The position numbers and the translations under genes were made by a program. This document shows positions 62,825-64,000 of a stretch of 64,000 nt of DNA, piece by piece. How positions within the stretch are numbered: position 1 is the stretch's first letter; every line of letters starts with the position of its first letter. The notes under the pieces were generated by a model. The model did no database searches and was not told the origin of the DNA. It was given only the letters and a program-made list of their open reading frames with translations. The stretch is from positions 4,481,628 through 4,545,627 of the forward strand of contig NZ_CP116619.1 in assembly GCF_030409055.1 (NCBI RefSeq), in the 5' to 3' direction. This DNA is from Trichocoleus desertorum NBK24. Lineage in GTDB: Bacteria > Cyanobacteriota > Cyanobacteriia > FACHB-46.

Positions 62825-63793
62825 ATGAATTGTGATAGCCTTTGGGCTATGGCTGAGGCATACAGTCGCCGTCGGGCGATCCATCAAGTTTTATTGGCTA
62901 CTCTTTGGTTGACACTGCTAATTTTTGCAGTGAAGGTTTGGGCTGGCTGGGCAGCTAAATCTCTCAGTCTGCTAGCGGAATCGGTACATACCTTAATCGA
63001 TGGGTTTAGTACGCTTCTCAGCATCTTAGCGGTCACTTCGCCCTATCGCACCACGGGGCGGGAAGTGTGGGGGCATAGTCGCTTAGAATCTGGCGGTGCC
63101 CTCTTACTTGTAGCTCTGCTAGGATTTTCGAGCCTCAACTTGCTTGGTGCAGCCTTGCAGCAATTAGAAGCTTCGACTCGCAACGGTGCTTTGCCCTTTT
63201 CGGTCAGCATGAATCTGCCACTGATCCAGCTCTTAGGGGTTGCGATCGCCATTGGTATTTGTTTAGCTTTTTTCGAGCGCTATGAAGCGAGAGTCCTCGA
63301 AAGTGTGGCTCTACGACTCAATGCTAACCATATTTTGCAAGATGCTTGGCTGAGCGTTGTCGTCTTGATTGGCCTCGTGGGAGTTTGGCGCGGCTACGTT
63401 TGGCTCGATCCGTTACTGGCGATCGCGATGGTCTTTGCTGCCATCCAGAGTTGTTGGCGAGTGCTGAACTGGCAGCTACCTCTCTTAGTGCGGCAAGTGG
63501 CGATCGCCCCGGAAATTTTGGCGCAACTGGCACGGCAAGTTGAAGGGGTAACTCACTGCTACCGGATTGAGTCCCGTGGGATTGTCGGTCGGCAGGTATT
63601 TGTCGAAATGTACTTAGTGTTGCACCCCGAATTTACAGGAGCTGCCCGCGTCATTGCCGAACGAGTGGAGGGCGCGATTCGGGAACGCTATGGCCCCGTA
63701 CAAACCATTATTCATATAGACACGGATCAATCGTCGGCAGAAAATTCCCACAACTCACTCGGAACCAATCACACCCACGACAAACCCAGGTAA
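62825..63793 (+). CDS. Cation diffusion facilitator (CDF) family transporter
   Basis: A 322-residue, six-helix metal/proton antiporter. AESVHTLIDGFSTLLSILAV in helix II and LNANHILQDAWLSVVVLI in helix V each place an HxxxD metal pair (ESVHTLID and NHILQD); Glu/Val replace the usual Asp/Ser before the first His. A cytosolic ferredoxin-like C-terminal domain (VFVEMYLVLHPEF) follows, and the tail ends NHTHDKPR. Zn, Fe or Mn export is possible. An ATG eight codons downstream is a second start candidate. Confidence 0.9.
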   Translation: MNCDSLWAMAEAYSRRRAIHQVLLATLWLTLLIFAVKVWAGWAAKSLSLLAESVHTLIDGFSTLLSILAVTSPYRTTGREVWGHSRLESGGALLLVALLGFSSLNLLGAALQQLEASTRNGALPFSVSMNLPLIQLLGVAIAIGICLAFFERYEARVLESVALRLNANHILQDAWLSVVVLIGLVGVWRGYVWLDPLLAIAMVFAAIQSCWRVLNWQLPLLVRQVAIAPEILAQLARQVEGVTHCYRIESRGIVGRQVFVEMYLVLHPEFTGAARVIAERVEGAIRERYGPVQTIIHIDTDQSSAENSHNSLGTNHTHDKPR

Positions 63794-63838
63794 AGACTAG
63801 CTCAGGTAAGAACTAGGTAAGGAGCGGAACTCGCTAGA

Positions 63839-64000
63839 ATGGGATCTATGGCTCAATCTACTTCTGCTCCTGTGTCTACTCACAATTCCCTACCAGAAAA
63901 GCACCCCAAGGTGATTTTGGTTGATGGTCACTCTTTAGCCTTTCGCTCGTATTTTGCCTTTGCTAAAGGGCGGGATGGGGGTCTACGCACCTCCACTGGC
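63839..64000 (+). CDS. polA: DNA polymerase I, N-terminal fragment (cut by window edge)
   Basis: 54 codons open to the end of the window. VILVDGHSLAFRSYFAFAKG and RDGGLRTSTG are the start of the 5'-3' exonuclease domain of cyanobacterial PolA, which removes primers and fills gaps in replication and repair. AAGGAG lies 14 bases before ATG 63839; ATG 63848 is an alternative start. The polymerase domain lies outside the window. Confidence 0.85.
   Translation, partial: MGSMAQSTSAPVSTHNSLPEKHPKVILVDGHSLAFRSYFAFAKGRDGGLRTSTG

Noticed and set aside
1-64000. CRISPR arrays, rRNA genes, prophage or insertion sequences
   Set aside because: No regularly spaced repeats, transposase, integrase or phage structural genes were seen; the dispersed repeats are short and non-coding.

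Overview
The window is chromosomal DNA from a cyanobacterium, most likely a filamentous, Leptolyngbya-like lineage (the lineage is an inference). HIP1 (GCGATCGC) sites are scattered through genes and spacers. The gene content includes NDH-1 subunits NdhF/NdhD, RbcR, V4R proteins, a PEP-CTERM lipase-like protein, a CYP110-like P450, Uma2 and several gene families restricted to cyanobacteria. I saw no insertion sequence, prophage, CRISPR array or rRNA. There is one tRNA, Ser(UGA).

Layout. 1-13.3 kb: housekeeping and hypothetical genes: nadA, a metallophosphoesterase, tRNA-Ser, a DUF72 gene, fused cobA-hemD, a GH10-like secreted hydrolase, a glycine-zipper/TPR protein, an ankyrin protein, a GDSL hydrolase, a creatininase-family gene and a lytic transglycosylase. 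13.4-19.8 kb: PPK2, a P450, a NYN/LOTUS protein and a lone NdhD2-type subunit. 19.9-25.6 kb: a minus-strand five-gene operon with a Tat/lipobox NMT1-type binding protein, an ATPase, a permease, a cytosine-deaminase-like amidohydrolase and an FAD oxidoreductase; it looks like uptake plus processing of a heterocyclic (pyrimidine-like) compound. 25.7-31.2 kb: a TSUP permease, then a complete carbohydrate ABC importer (binding protein, two permeases, ATPase). 31.2-36.8 kb: an accessory-looking stretch with a methyltransferase, a small gene broken by an in-frame stop, an XRE regulator with a doubled palindromic operator, a coupled TerB-domain/unknown gene pair and Uma2. 37-40.7 kb: ndhF1-ndhD1.

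41.2-49.2 kb: thioredoxin/NnrU, then a minus-strand cluster with a roadblock-like protein, a 2Fe-2S ferredoxin, two phycobiliprotein-fold-like proteins that lack the bilin cysteine, two V4R proteins, a small NWE-motif protein and a Ser/Thr kinase. Its content parallels the Synechocystis slr0144-slr0152 photosystem II assembly operon. 49.4-58 kb: rbcR; a zinc-ribbon Ser/Thr kinase followed by two membrane-anchored periplasmic-binding-protein paralogues with no ABC permease; and an 1124-residue hybrid sensor kinase whose first GAF domain carries cyanobacteriochrome-like cysteines. 58-64 kb: a Crp/Fnr regulator, a stand-alone DALR protein, a candidate small RNA with its own promoter and terminator, a HAD phosphatase, a chromate transporter, a CDF efflux protein and the start of polA.

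Dispersed G/C-rich hairpin repeats occupy several spacers. One 81-bp element occurs twice at about 95% identity. In two places the end of a repeat appears to supply the Shine-Dalgarno sequence of the next gene. The strongest leads for something new are the kinase plus anchored binding-protein operon, the TerB/partner pair, the candidate sRNA at 60.3 kb, and the bilin-less phycobiliprotein-like proteins in the V4R/ferredoxin cluster.
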